A DNA stretch of 64,000 nt from an uncultured Anaerococcus sp. (GCF_943912385.1 NZ_CALTTY010000002.1:62001-126000), one strand, 5' to 3'; counted from the first letter of the stretch, positions 52,509 to 62,068 are shown. Numbers and translations: made by a program. The notes: a model not told the origin generated them from the sequence alone.

Positions 52509-52808
52509 ATGGAAAATACTGTTTTTACCTACAAAAAACTAAAAAAATTATTAGAAATTGGCCATGAAATAGAATTTACCTATGAAGGCGTATTTTGTTC
52601 TATCAATAATTTGGGTAACGAAAATCACGAGCCTGCCTGGGTTTTTTCTACTAATTTTAAAAATAAGAATACAAATACCTATCTTGCTGACTTTTACGAT
52701 ACAAAAAGTCTCTTGAAAAATATTGACAAAATCAAAATCAAAGAAAAAAGCCTAGAAGAAGTCATAGATCAAGCGCTCTACGACCCTTCTAGCCTAACAA
52801 TTTTCTAA
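52509..52808 (+). CDS. Small protein of unknown function
   Basis: 99 residues from the ATG at 52509, which has AAAGGAG just before it; an upstream in-frame ATG at 52458 has no ribosome site. It contains KKLLEIGHEIEFTYEGVFCSI, then a strand-rich middle and a helical end with KSLEEVIDQALYDPSSL. Similar short proteins occur widely in Firmicutes, without a known function. Its last 15 bases overlap the convergent rsmA. Confidence 0.6.
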   Translation: MENTVFTYKKLKKLLEIGHEIEFTYEGVFCSINNLGNENHEPAWVFSTNFKNKNTNTYLADFYDTKSLLKNIDKIKIKEKSLEEVIDQALYDPSSLTIF

Positions 52809-53636
52809 TTCTTTACTTATATTTATAAAATCATCGAGTGACAGGTTTTCTGCCCTCAGATTTGCCTTAAGTTCCAAGGTCTCAAATACTTCTTTTAAAT
52901 CATCCTTACTTGCCACAGCTGATAAGGAGTTTAGGATGGTCTTTCTTCTTTTTAAAAAACCTGCTCTGACTAGGGCAAATAATTTTTTCTTATCTATTTC
53001 AGGGTTATATTCCCTGAGATCTAGTCTTAGGACGGCCGAGTCTATCTTAGGTTGGGGCATGAATACTGATTTTGGGACCTTAGTTAAAAGTCTTGCCTCA
53101 GAATAATATTTTACAAAGACAGAAAGAGACGAATAGTCCTTGTCTTTTTCTGTGGCAAGCATCCTATCAGCCACTTCCTTTTGGACCATGATGGTCATTG
53201 ATTTACAATCAAGATCTTCTTCAAAAATCTTTTCTATAATTGGTGTTGTGATGTAATATGGCAAATTTGACACAAATTCAAACGATTCACCATCAAAATA
53301 CTTATCCTGGATTTCCCTTAGGTCTGTTTTTAAGATATCCTGGTGGATTATTTCTACATTATCAAAGTCTGACATATTTTCTTCTAAAATCGGAATTAAG
53401 GTCTCATCAACTTCTATTAGGACAAGATTTTTGCAAGTTTTGGCCATTTCATAGGAGATTGTCCCAATTCCTGGGCCTACTTCAATTACATTTTTCCCCT
53501 CTATGTCGGCACCCTCAACAATTTTATCGACAAAATTTTTATCGATTAAAAAGTTTTGGCCCAAAGACTTAGAAAACCTAAAACCATAGAGATCTATTAT
53601 GTCTCTTACAACCTTGGGTGAATATAATTTTCTCAT
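52794..53636 (-). CDS. rsmA: 16S rRNA (A1518/A1519-N6) dimethyltransferase
   Basis: KsgA-type enzyme that adds four methyl groups to two adenines at the 3' end of 16S rRNA. 280 residues. SLGQNFLID near the start, EVGPGIGTIS for SAM binding, and the catalytic NLPYYITTPI. It is the last gene of the metG-tatD-rnmV-rsmA run and overlaps rnmV by four bases. Confidence 0.95.
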   Translation of the reverse strand: MRKLYSPKVVRDIIDLYGFRFSKSLGQNFLIDKNFVDKIVEGADIEGKNVIEVGPGIGTISYEMAKTCKNLVLIEVDETLIPILEENMSDFDNVEIIHQDILKTDLREIQDKYFDGESFEFVSNLPYYITTPIIEKIFEEDLDCKSMTIMVQKEVADRMLATEKDKDYSSLSVFVKYYSEARLLTKVPKSVFMPQPKIDSAVLRLDLREYNPEIDKKKLFALVRAGFLKRRKTILNSLSAVASKDDLKEVFETLELKANLRAENLSLDDFINISKELENC

Positions 53637-54163
53637 AAACTTCCTACCGCCCTTTCAAATTCTTCTCGGCTTATGCCAAAGGAGTTAAGCTTTGATAAAA
53701 GTCCCTTAGAATTATAATAGCCAATACCCAGAATTTCCCCAAGCCTGGCTCTTTTTTCTCGGGACCCCTCCCCTATGGAAAGCCCATTTCTAACAAGGTC
53801 TGTCATGGTAAATTCTTCCCTGCGACTAATTTCTTCTGCCTTGGCCCTTTTTAGGGCATCTATAATTACCGCTACTTCTGCATTTTCTACACCAAGGTCA
53901 CCCTTTTTGATGGCTTTTTTCCTATCAATATAGGCATGCTTGGCATCTGGTATATGCCTTGCTATCCTTCTTCTAATCCTCTTTCCAGCATAGTCAGGGT
54001 CAGTTAGGATAATAATCCCGCACCTATCATTGATTTTTTCAAGTCTTTTTATGAGGTCATCTCCAAAGGCAAGGCCATTTGTGGCAATCATTTCACAGTC
54101 GACTGCCCTTTTGACATTAGCTATATCATCTTTGCCCTCAACTACTATAGTCTCTTTAATCAT
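53633..54163 (-). CDS. rnmV: Ribonuclease M5
   Basis: Toprim nuclease that matures 5S rRNA in Gram-positive bacteria. 176 residues. VVEGKDDIANVKRA carries the Toprim Glu, and LTDPDYAGKRIRRRI the DxD-like site. The C-terminal half binds ribosomal protein/5S RNA. It is positioned, as in Bacillus, directly before rsmA and after tatD. Confidence 0.93.
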   Translation of the reverse strand: MIKETIVVEGKDDIANVKRAVDCEMIATNGLAFGDDLIKRLEKINDRCGIIILTDPDYAGKRIRRRIARHIPDAKHAYIDRKKAIKKGDLGVENAEVAVIIDALKRAKAEEISRREEFTMTDLVRNGLSIGEGSREKRARLGEILGIGYYNSKGLLSKLNSFGISREEFERAVGSL

Positions 54164-54915
54164 AGGTTAAAAAACTCCCTGGTGTTTTTAGTCGTCCATT
54201 TAGCAACTTTTGATAATTTCATCCCTCTGATTTCTGCAATTTTTCTAGCAACTTCAATAATCTTACGAGGGTCATTTCTCATCCCCCTATAAGGGTCTGG
54301 GGTTAGGTATGGGCTATCTGTTTCGAGCATTAGTCTTTCAATAGGGACAAGGGCTGCGGCCTCTTTTTCATTGTAGCCATTACCATAAGTAACAACCCCA
54401 CCGATTGAAATATAAAAACCCAAATCCATAAAGGTCTTTAGGCTTTTTTGATCGGTTGAAAAGCAGTGGATTTGGACTTTAAGGTCAGTAAAGTCCTTTA
54501 AAATATCCATTATATCTTCTGTCGCTTCCCTGTTATGGATTACAACTGGTTTATTAAGCTTCCTTGCCAGTTCAAGTTGGTTGATAAAAACTTTTTTTTG
54601 AAGGTCTTTAGTCTCTGTAGTCCAGTAATAGTCAAGGCCAATTTCCCCTATGGCAACTGCATCTTTTGCGAGTTTTTCAATTTCATCAAGGTCAGCCTCT
54701 CCCATTTCATTAACATCTGATGGGTGAATTCCTACCTGGGCATAGAAATTATCAAATTCTTTGGCAAGTTTAATATTTTCCCTAGAATTTTCGAGATTTA
54801 CCCCAGGATTTATGACTGCTTCTATAGAGAAATTAGACAGGTCTCTTAGGATAAAGAGCCTGTCTTCGTCAAATTCTTTGCTTGTTAAATGGGTATGTGA
54901 ATCAATTAATTTCAT
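54160..54915 (-). CDS. TatD family metal-dependent hydrolase
   Basis: 251-residue TIM-barrel metal hydrolase. Metal ligands: DSHTHL, EIGLDYYW, VIHNREA, IHCFS and ETDSPYLTP. Homologues have 3'-5' exonuclease and D-amino-acid-deacylase-type activities; the exact substrate is uncertain. The start overlaps the metG stop by one base (TAATG), and its own stop region overlaps rnmV. Confidence 0.92.
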   Translation of the reverse strand: MKLIDSHTHLTSKEFDEDRLFILRDLSNFSIEAVINPGVNLENSRENIKLAKEFDNFYAQVGIHPSDVNEMGEADLDEIEKLAKDAVAIGEIGLDYYWTTETKDLQKKVFINQLELARKLNKPVVIHNREATEDIMDILKDFTDLKVQIHCFSTDQKSLKTFMDLGFYISIGGVVTYGNGYNEKEAAALVPIERLMLETDSPYLTPDPYRGMRNDPRKIIEVARKIAEIRGMKLSKVAKWTTKNTREFFNL

Positions 54916-56861
54916 TAAGAAACCACACTTCCTGGTTTGATATCAGATAGGGTTGAAATCATGGTAAGGTCATCTTCAAAGTCTGCAGCAAGAAGCATGC
55001 CCTCTGATTCAATCCCACGCATCTTTCTTGGGGCAAGGTTTTTAACCACGATGACATTTTTTCCAACTAAGTCTTCTGGCTTGTACCATTTCTTAATCCC
55101 TGAAACGATTGTTCTTGTCTCGCTTCCTATATCAACCTTGAAAACTAATAGCTTGTCAGCATTTGGGTGGTCTTCTGCTTCGGTGATTTTACCTACAACT
55201 AGGTCAAGTTTTGTAAAGTCTTCATAAGAAATTTCTGCTTTATCATCTTCTGCTGGTACTTCTTCTTTTCTATCAGCAAGTCTTTCTTTAATAAGTTTGT
55301 TGTTTCTATCGTGAAGTTTTACAAGTTCTTCTTCTACATCAAGCCTATCAAATAGGTTTTTGCCCTTTGAAACCTTAGCCCCTTCTTCTAGAAGACCAAA
55401 TTCTGCCGCCGACTCGAAGCCCTTGTTATCTGTACCAAGTTTTTCAAGGATGATTTTTGTGGTATCCTTCATGGTTGGTTCTATTAATTGGGCTACAATC
55501 CTTAGAGTCTCTGCAAGGTTATATAGAACCCTATTTAACCTTGGTAAATTTTTCTCGTCACGGCCTAAAATCCATGGCTCTGTTTCATCAACGTATTTAT
55601 TGGCACGGCGGATTAATTTCCAAATAGATTCAAGGGCTTCGTTAAATTTAAACTCATCCATAAGCTTAATAAATCTTGGGTAAGTTTCCTTAGCTAGTGC
55701 GATTAGGTCGTCATCATATTCGCCTTCTTCGCTTCCTTTTTCCACTATGCCGCCATTGTATTTAGAAATCATAGATGTGGTCCTTGATACAAGGTTACCC
55801 AGGTCGTTTACAAGGTCGGAGTTATATCTTTCCATAAATTTCTTAGATGAAAAGTCACCGTCTGATCCAAAGTTAAATTCTCTTAGCATGAAGTATTTAA
55901 GGGCGTCTACCCCGTATAAGTCAACAAGTGGTTCTGGATACATGATATTACCCTTGGATTTACTCATCTTGTCATTTTCAAATAAAATCCAACCATGGGC
56001 AAATACCTTTTCTGGTAGAGGAAGGTCTAGGGCCATTAAAAGGGCTGGCCAAATAATGGTGTGAAATCTCACTATGTCCTTTCCAATTAGGTGGACTCCA
56101 GCTGGCCAATACTTGTTAAATTTCTCCTTGTCACTACCATAGCCTATGGCTGTTAGGTAGCAGGATAGGGCATCTATCCATACATAGACAACATGCTTAC
56201 TATCAAAAGGCACATCTACTCCCCAGTCAAAGGAGGTCCTTGTAACAGAAAGGTCGGACAGGCCCTTGTTGATAAAGTTATTTAGCATCTCCTTTTGCCT
56301 AAAAGCTGGCTCTAAAAATTCTGGGTGGTCCTTGTATAATTCTTTAAGTTTATCTGTATATTTGGATAATCTAAAGAAATATGTCTCTTCTTCTTGGTAG
56401 TCTACATCCCTACCACAGTCTGGGCACTTGCCGTCTTCAAGCTGGCTTTCAGTCCAGAAGGTCTCACAGGGTGTACAGTAATAGCCCTTGTACTCACCCT
56501 TATAAATATCACCCTTTTCGTAAAGCTTGTTAAAGATATCAACCACATCTTTTTCGTGGTCTTTTTCTGTTGACCTTATAAAGGTGTCATATTCTATATC
56601 AAGCTTTTCCCATAATTTTATAGTCTCAGCTGCTATCTTATCGACAAATTCTAAAGGCTCTTTACCATGGGCGCGGGCTGATTCCATAATCTTTTGCCCG
56701 TGCTCATCTGTACCTGTTACAAGGTAGGCATCAAAGCCTAAGAGATTCTTGTATCTTTTTAAAACATCGGCAATTACCGAAGTATAGGTATTACCTATGT
56801 GTAGGTTTGAGTTTGGATAGTAAATTGGTGTTGTAATATAATAAGGTTTTCTATTAGTCAT
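54915..56861 (-). CDS. metG: Methionyl-tRNA synthetase
   Basis: 648 residues. HIGH-like site HIGN in PNSNLHIGNTYTS, KMSKSKGN loop, and a zinc knuckle with CTPCETFW and CPDCGRD. A C-terminal tRNA-binding OB domain (about 540-648, TKLDLVVGKITEAEDHPNADKLLVFKVD) belongs to the long form found in most Firmicutes. It heads a tightly overlapped operon with tatD, rnmV and rsmA. No T-box is visible upstream. Confidence 0.95.
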   Translation of the reverse strand: MTNRKPYYITTPIYYPNSNLHIGNTYTSVIADVLKRYKNLLGFDAYLVTGTDEHGQKIMESARAHGKEPLEFVDKIAAETIKLWEKLDIEYDTFIRSTEKDHEKDVVDIFNKLYEKGDIYKGEYKGYYCTPCETFWTESQLEDGKCPDCGRDVDYQEEETYFFRLSKYTDKLKELYKDHPEFLEPAFRQKEMLNNFINKGLSDLSVTRTSFDWGVDVPFDSKHVVYVWIDALSCYLTAIGYGSDKEKFNKYWPAGVHLIGKDIVRFHTIIWPALLMALDLPLPEKVFAHGWILFENDKMSKSKGNIMYPEPLVDLYGVDALKYFMLREFNFGSDGDFSSKKFMERYNSDLVNDLGNLVSRTTSMISKYNGGIVEKGSEEGEYDDDLIALAKETYPRFIKLMDEFKFNEALESIWKLIRRANKYVDETEPWILGRDEKNLPRLNRVLYNLAETLRIVAQLIEPTMKDTTKIILEKLGTDNKGFESAAEFGLLEEGAKVSKGKNLFDRLDVEEELVKLHDRNNKLIKERLADRKEEVPAEDDKAEISYEDFTKLDLVVGKITEAEDHPNADKLLVFKVDIGSETRTIVSGIKKWYKPEDLVGKNVIVVKNLAPRKMRGIESEGMLLAADFEDDLTMISTLSDIKPGSVVS

Positions 56862-56952
56862 CTAGTCTCTCCTATCAGTATTTCTAAAGTATTCCTCCTT
56901 TTATCATACTCTAAAAGGCCTAAAAAACGAAATTTATAAAGCTTTAAGACAA

Positions 56953-56985
56953 GAAAAAACTCGGCTTCCTACCGAGTTTTTAATC
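56953..56985. terminator. Terminator of argGH
   Basis: 10-bp perfect stem AAAAACTCGG/CCGAGTTTTT with a 7-base loop, with T runs on both strands. It lies 4 bases past the argH stop. Confidence 0.9.
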
Positions 56986-56988
56986 TTT

Positions 56989-58365
56989 CTATTTCTTATA
57001 AATCCTATCTTCTAGATTTTTTATCTCCCTTAATACCTCACTTGGTGCAGGACCTCCCTTGGATTTTCTTTCCTTAAGGCATTTCTTTAGGTCAATTTCT
57101 TCATAGATATCTTCTTCGAATAGGTCTGATTCTTCCTTATATACTTCTAAGCTCAAATCATCTAAACTTATGTTTTTATCCATGGCACACTTTACAAGCC
57201 TTGCTGAAATATGGTGGGCATCCCTAAAGGCAAGTCCTTTTTTAACTAGATAATCTGCCACATCTGTTGCATTTAGATACCCAAGCTTACATGCTTTAAG
57301 CATATTTTCGCAATTTACAGTTAGGGTCTCAACTTGCCCTGCCATTATTTTAAGAGAAATTTTTATGGTGTCTATGGAATCAAAGATAAATTCCTTATCC
57401 TCCTGCATGTCCTTGGCATAGGATAGGGGGAGGGATTTCATCATTACAAAGGCCTGGTTCATATTTCCAATAAGCCTTGCAGACTTTCCCCTTACAAGCT
57501 CTGCCATGTCAGGATTTTTCTTTTGGGGCATGATAGATGAGCCTGTTGCAAACTTATCGTCTATGTCGACAAAATTGTAGGACTTACTTGACCAGATTAT
57601 AAGCTCTTCGGCAAACCTTGAAAGGTGGATGCCTATAATTGATAAGATAGAGCCCAGCTCTAGGATGTAGTCCCTATCGCTTACTGCATCCATGGAGTTT
57701 ACCATGACAGAATCAAATCCCAATTCCTCTGCCACAAGGTCCCTGTCTATGTCATAGGTCGTCCCAGCCAGGGCACAGGCTCCCAGGGGCAGTTCATTTA
57801 GCCTGTTGACAAAGTCTTCCATCCTTTTTATATCCCTATAATTCATGGCTGCATAGGCCATTAGGTGGTGGGCAAAGCTTACTGGCTGGGCTGCTTGAAG
57901 GTGGGTAAAACCAGGCATAATAGTCTCAGTATGATTTTTTGCAAGGTCTGTCAGGCTCTTGCTGTAGGCCTTTAGGAGACTGGTTATTTCAAAACTTTCC
58001 CTTCTTATAAAAAGTTTTAAGTCTGTGGTGACCTGGTCATTTCTTGACCTTGCTGTGTGCATCTTTTTTCCGAGATCTCCAATTTCATCTATGAGGGCCC
58101 CTTCTATAAAGGTATGGATATCTTCGCTTGTCGGGCCTATTTCAAGGGTCTTATCTTTTATTTTTTCTTCTATAGTTTCTAGACCCTCGATGATTTTTCC
58201 TGCTTCTTCTTTTTTTATTATATCTTTTTCGCCTAGCATCTTGGCATGGGCAATGGACCCTCTTATATCATCATAAACAAGCTTCTTATCTATTTTTATA
58301 GAAGAGTTAAAGTCTTCTGCATCCTGGTCTAGCCTACCGTCAAGCATTCCACTCCATAATTTCAT
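56989..58365 (-). CDS. argH: Argininosuccinate lyase
   Basis: Splits argininosuccinate into arginine and fumarate, the last step of arginine synthesis. 458 residues of the fumarase/aspartase superfamily. The signature loop GSSIMPQKKNPD contains the catalytic Ser, and the TARSRNDQ and GFTHLQAAQPV motifs are present. The ATG follows the argG stop with no gap. Confidence 0.95.
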   Translation of the reverse strand: MKLWSGMLDGRLDQDAEDFNSSIKIDKKLVYDDIRGSIAHAKMLGEKDIIKKEEAGKIIEGLETIEEKIKDKTLEIGPTSEDIHTFIEGALIDEIGDLGKKMHTARSRNDQVTTDLKLFIRRESFEITSLLKAYSKSLTDLAKNHTETIMPGFTHLQAAQPVSFAHHLMAYAAMNYRDIKRMEDFVNRLNELPLGACALAGTTYDIDRDLVAEELGFDSVMVNSMDAVSDRDYILELGSILSIIGIHLSRFAEELIIWSSKSYNFVDIDDKFATGSSIMPQKKNPDMAELVRGKSARLIGNMNQAFVMMKSLPLSYAKDMQEDKEFIFDSIDTIKISLKIMAGQVETLTVNCENMLKACKLGYLNATDVADYLVKKGLAFRDAHHISARLVKCAMDKNISLDDLSLEVYKEESDLFEEDIYEEIDLKKCLKERKSKGGPAPSEVLREIKNLEDRIYKK

Positions 58366-59607
58366 TTATTTCTTATCTCCTTCTTTCATGGCCTTTGCAT
58401 AAATCTTACTTGATAGGCCAAATAAGTTTATATATCCTGTCGCATCTGATTGGTTGTAAACATCATCTTCCTCAAAGGTTGCATATTCTTCTAGGTAGAG
58501 AGAGTTTTTTGCGTATATACCAGCTGGCTGCATAGATCCCTTATAAAGCTTAACCTTGACAGTTCCTGTCACATTTTCCTGGCTTTTTTCTATAAAGGCG
58601 TCCATGGCGGATTTGAGAGGGGTCATCCACTTACCTGCATAGACAAGATTTGCATAGTCTAGGGCCATCTTCTGCTTGTACTGGAGGCAGTCTGGGTGGA
58701 GGGTTACTGTTTCTAGTTTTTCATGGGCAAAGTAGAGGACGCTTGCTGCTGGATTTTCATAAACTCCCCTAGATTTCATGCCGACCATCCTAGATTCGAC
58801 TATATCATCAACTCCAATTCCATGCTTGCCTGCAAGAGTATTTAATTTCTTAACCAGGTCAGATCCCTTTAATTTTTCACCATTAAGGCCTATTGGTTTC
58901 CCCTTATAAAATTCTATTTCAACTATTTCTGCCTTGTCAAGGGCCTTTTCAGCCGGTGTTACCCAGTGGAGGATTTTTTCAAGGTCGGCTGGATTTTCTG
59001 GGTCTTCAAGGTCTAGCCCCTCGTGGGATAAGTGCCAGATATTTTCATCCATGGAATAGTCTTCATCTTTGCTGAAAGAAAGTTCTATACCGTGGTCCTT
59101 GGCATAAGCCTCTTCCTCGCTACGTCCCTTGATGTCCCAGAACCTCCATGGGGCTATGACTTTCATTTCTGGATCAAGGGTCATTATAGAAAGTTCAAAA
59201 CGGATTTGGTCGTTGCCCTTACCAGTACAACCGTGGACTATAAGGTCTGCTCCTTCTTTTTTGGCTACATCAACTAAGACCTTTGAAATTAAAGGGCGGG
59301 CTATGGCTGTACCCAAAAGATAGACATTTTCATATTTAGCCCCTGCCATGAGAGATTTAAAACCGTAGTCTTCGATAAATTCGTCCTCGACGTTGATATT
59401 ATAAAACTTCTTTGCTCCTGATTTTAAGGCCTTTTCTTCCATGGCAGAAGGATCTTCCACCTGACCTAAATCTACAGACACACAAATGACTTCCTGGGCC
59501 CCATTTTCCTTAAGCCATGTGACCATCACAGATGTATCAAGGCCGCCAGAATAGGCCAAAATTACCTTCTTTGCTTCTTTTAACACTTCGTATTCGTTTT
59601 TAATCAT
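58366..59607 (-). CDS. argG: Argininosuccinate synthase
   Basis: Joins citrulline and aspartate with ATP. 413 residues from the ATG at 59607 (GGGAGGAT before it). A longer frame to 59685 runs into the T-box terminator and is rejected. The PP-loop AYSGGLDTSV is near the start, with GCTGKGNDQIRFE after it. With argH it forms a two-gene unit that turns citrulline into arginine. The earlier steps (argF, argD and others) are not in the window. Confidence 0.95.
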   Translation of the reverse strand: MIKNEYEVLKEAKKVILAYSGGLDTSVMVTWLKENGAQEVICVSVDLGQVEDPSAMEEKALKSGAKKFYNINVEDEFIEDYGFKSLMAGAKYENVYLLGTAIARPLISKVLVDVAKKEGADLIVHGCTGKGNDQIRFELSIMTLDPEMKVIAPWRFWDIKGRSEEEAYAKDHGIELSFSKDEDYSMDENIWHLSHEGLDLEDPENPADLEKILHWVTPAEKALDKAEIVEIEFYKGKPIGLNGEKLKGSDLVKKLNTLAGKHGIGVDDIVESRMVGMKSRGVYENPAASVLYFAHEKLETVTLHPDCLQYKQKMALDYANLVYAGKWMTPLKSAMDAFIEKSQENVTGTVKVKLYKGSMQPAGIYAKNSLYLEEYATFEEDDVYNQSDATGYINLFGLSSKIYAKAMKEGDKK

Positions 59608-59663
59608 AATATCCTCCCTAATATTTTTTATCAAAACAAGTCTCCTGTGTCTCTTTTTGGTAA

Positions 59664-59902
59664 TAAAAAAGAGCCTTCTTCCCAAAAGGGACGAAGACTC
59701 GTGATACCACCCATATTTATCTATTTTTCACAAAATAGACCTCATCAAGTACTAACATACTCTAACTCTGTAACGGGAGTTCCCGTATAGGTCTCCTTTT
59801 ATCGACCTATAAGTTCTGAGGTTCTTTTTACAATCTCTTAACTTCTCCCCTCACACTCTACGGGATTCGCTTTAAGTCTTAAGAAAGCTACTCTTCTCAT
59901 CA
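59664..59902 (-). promoter_or_regulatory. T-box leader of argGH
   Basis: On the minus strand the leader opens with GATGAGAAGAGTAG (59901-59888), the usual stem I start. It ends with the T-box GGGTGGTATCACGAG (about 59713-59699). A terminator follows: GAGTCTTCGTCCC with GGGAAGAAGGCTC and six T (59702-59665). A candidate specifier AGA (Arg) lies at 59825-59823. Uncharged tRNA-Arg would stabilise the antiterminator. Confidence 0.88.
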
Positions 59903-59933
59903 ACACTTTTAAACTAATTTTTTGATTGAATTC

Positions 59934-59962
59934 ATTGTAACTCGATTTTTATCCTTTGTCAA
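59934..59962 (-). promoter_or_regulatory. Promoter for argGH
   Basis: On the minus strand consensus TTGACA (59962-59957) and TACAAT (59939-59934) at 17 bp spacing. Confidence 0.75.
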
Positions 59963-60093
59963 ATATTTTTTTCTAAATTTTTATCAAAATAATTTAATTT
60001 TTCTCCACAAGCACTAACTTATTTCTGTTTTCTCTAGTGGATTTTTTGTATTCCTTAACCGAGAAATTAATATTTACCGTCAGATATTTAAAT

Positions 60094-60384
60094 TTACTTT
60101 ATAAGCCCGTTAAAAATTGATGAAGGACCAGTTGATGGATATTGCCTCATTATTTCCGTGTATAATTCAAGCATATCTTTGCTTAGAGAATCAAGTCCAC
60201 TTGTAATCTGGATCTTAACAATGTCCTTCTTTAAATCAGATATTTTTTTCATAAAAGCAAGGTCTTTTCTTGCTATATACCTACGCAAGACTTCTTTTTC
60301 ATTTTCTTTAATAGAGCTTTCACCAAGGAGCTTATTAATTATTTTTTCTAAATTTTCTTCAGTTAACTTTGGATATTTTTTCAT
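60094..60384 (-). CDS. 96-residue protein at the end of the RiPP locus
   Basis: Highly charged, apparently all-helical: TEENLEKIINKLLGE, KENEKEVLRRYIARKDLAFMKKISDLKKDIV, then SLSKDMLELYTEIMRQY, ending in STGPSSIFNGLIK. No signal peptide and no membrane segment. I do not recognise a family. It has a very strong ribosome site (AAGGAGGAG) and its own near-consensus promoter, but follows the ABC transporter by only 76 bases. It may be an immunity or regulatory protein for the neighbouring peptide cassette; this rests on position only. Confidence 0.6.
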   Translation of the reverse strand: MKKYPKLTEENLEKIINKLLGESSIKENEKEVLRRYIARKDLAFMKKISDLKKDIVKIQITSGLDSLSKDMLELYTEIMRQYPSTGPSSIFNGLIK

Positions 60385-60420
60385 AAAACTCCTCCTTACT
60401 TGATAGATTATTCTAGTGTT

Positions 60421-60448
60421 ATTATAAGTTCAAATAAATATGTGTCAA
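60421..60448 (-). promoter_or_regulatory. Promoter for the 96-residue protein
   Basis: On the minus strand consensus TTGACA (60448-60443) and TATAAT (60426-60421) at 16 bp spacing. It makes the gene independent of the upstream RiPP transcript. Confidence 0.75.
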
Positions 60449-60460
60449 AGTTAAATTAAA

Positions 60461-62068
60461 TCATATAATTTTATTTTCAAAATCTATCACCCTATCAAAT
60501 TCATTTAGGTATAAATCATCATAATCATGACTGATTACTATTTTAATCTTAGCCTTATAATTATTGATATAATCTTTTACATATTTGGATGATTTTTTAT
60601 CTAAGTTTGCAGTTGGTTCATCAAAAATAACAACTTCTGGATGGTCTATTGTTGCCCTTAAAATTGATATCCTTTTCTGCTCTCCACTTGATAACTCTAC
60701 TAAGTTTTCTTCACTTAGTCTCCTTCTTAAAAAATCTTCGTCAAAACCAAGTTTTAAGGCCTCATTTATTAGATGGCTATTATTTACATCTCTTTCCAAA
60801 CAAATATTATCTTCAACACTTCCCTTAAAAATAAATGTCTCTGATGGCACATATCTAATATTTCTATATAAGTCTTTTTTATCAATATCTTCTAAATCTA
60901 AATTATCATATTTTATTTTTTTATCATTATTGTTATAATAGCCCAAAATAGCCTTCATTAAACTAGATTTCCCCGAACCAGATGGACCTATAATAATATA
61001 TGACATTCCCTTTTTAAAAGTGTAAGTGAAGTTTTTTATTATTTCTTTATGGCCTAAATCTAGACTATAAGAGTTAATAGAAATACCTCTATTTATACTT
61101 GTAAACTTTTCTTTGACTGGAGCAATTAATTCAAGTAAGGCCATTACCTTATCTCTTAAGACAGAACTTGCCTTTATCCTATTATTATAAATAGATAATG
61201 TTTGAACTGGTGTAAAGATTCCATTTAAAAGCTGAACTGCCGCTATCAAGGCTCCTGTTGTAATTGTCCCCTTGATTGCAAAAAATGCTCCCACAAACAT
61301 ACATCCTACCTGACCTAAAATCGATACGACTTCAATAGTATCGATCACCATATCATTAGTAAAATTCATATCCATCCTAGATTTTTCAAATTTTTCATCA
61401 TTTTCTTTCATAGAATCCAAGGGACCTTCAAGCCCAAGACCCTTATATACAAAAAAACCTTGTAAATATTCATTGAGATTTGAAAAATTCTCTTTAGAAC
61501 TTAGTGAAAAATCCTCAGTTTTTCTCTGCTGTATAGGTGATAAAAAGTTTGGTATAAGCATTGTTATCAATATAATTCCTAGGAAAATTAAGGTCATAGA
61601 CCAAGAAATATAAATTATAGCTATTATTGATATTATAAAACTAATCACTTGCACATATACTTCATGCCTTATTCTAAAATAATCCTTACTTATGATATTA
61701 ACATCTTCAGTCAGCATGTTTATGTAGTATGACTTATCCATGGAAGAATATTCAACCAGATCAAAATCATCAAGTCTTTTGAAAATTTTATTCTTAACTC
61801 CAACACTTTGTCTATATACTAGTTTAGATGCAGTTGTATTATATAAAAACGATATAAGAAAATATAAAGCTACTGCTACTAATATATAAATCCCAACCTT
61901 TTTTAACATTTCATAAGATGATTTTCCTATAGAATCAATAATAATACCTATTAAGTAAGCAAAAGTAACAGTCAATAAGGACTTAATCGCTCCTAGAATT
62001 ATTACAAGGATAAAAGTTTCCTTTTCACTAATTAAATCTTTGAAATCTAGTCTATCCTTCTTATACAT
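60461..62068 (-). CDS. ABC transporter, fused permease and ATPase (probable peptide exporter)
   Basis: 535 residues: six membrane helices (about 18-300), then an ABC domain. Walker A is GPSGSGKS (361-368), signature LSSGE (459-463), Walker B VVIFDEP (479-485) and the switch His514. The Q-loop position reads YVPSETF with Ser where nearly all members have Gln. There is no N-terminal C39 peptidase, so leader removal must be done elsewhere. It overlaps the radical SAM gene by 8 bases. Export of the modified peptide is inferred. Confidence 0.85.
   Translation of the reverse strand: MYKKDRLDFKDLISEKETFILVIILGAIKSLLTVTFAYLIGIIIDSIGKSSYEMLKKVGIYILVAVALYFLISFLYNTTASKLVYRQSVGVKNKIFKRLDDFDLVEYSSMDKSYYINMLTEDVNIISKDYFRIRHEVYVQVISFIISIIAIIYISWSMTLIFLGIILITMLIPNFLSPIQQRKTEDFSLSSKENFSNLNEYLQGFFVYKGLGLEGPLDSMKENDEKFEKSRMDMNFTNDMVIDTIEVVSILGQVGCMFVGAFFAIKGTITTGALIAAVQLLNGIFTPVQTLSIYNNRIKASSVLRDKVMALLELIAPVKEKFTSINRGISINSYSLDLGHKEIIKNFTYTFKKGMSYIIIGPSGSGKSSLMKAILGYYNNNDKKIKYDNLDLEDIDKKDLYRNIRYVPSETFIFKGSVEDNICLERDVNNSHLINEALKLGFDEDFLRRRLSEENLVELSSGEQKRISILRATIDHPEVVIFDEPTANLDKKSSKYVKDYINNYKAKIKIVISHDYDDLYLNEFDRVIDFENKII

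Noticed and set aside
59608..59685. N-terminal extension of ArgG
   Set aside because: The extra codons overlap the T-box terminator, and the homologous ArgG start is at the ATG with GGGAGGAT before it.
60461..62068. Bacteriocin exporter with C39 leader peptidase
   Set aside because: The protein starts directly with membrane helices; there is no Cys/His peptidase domain before them.
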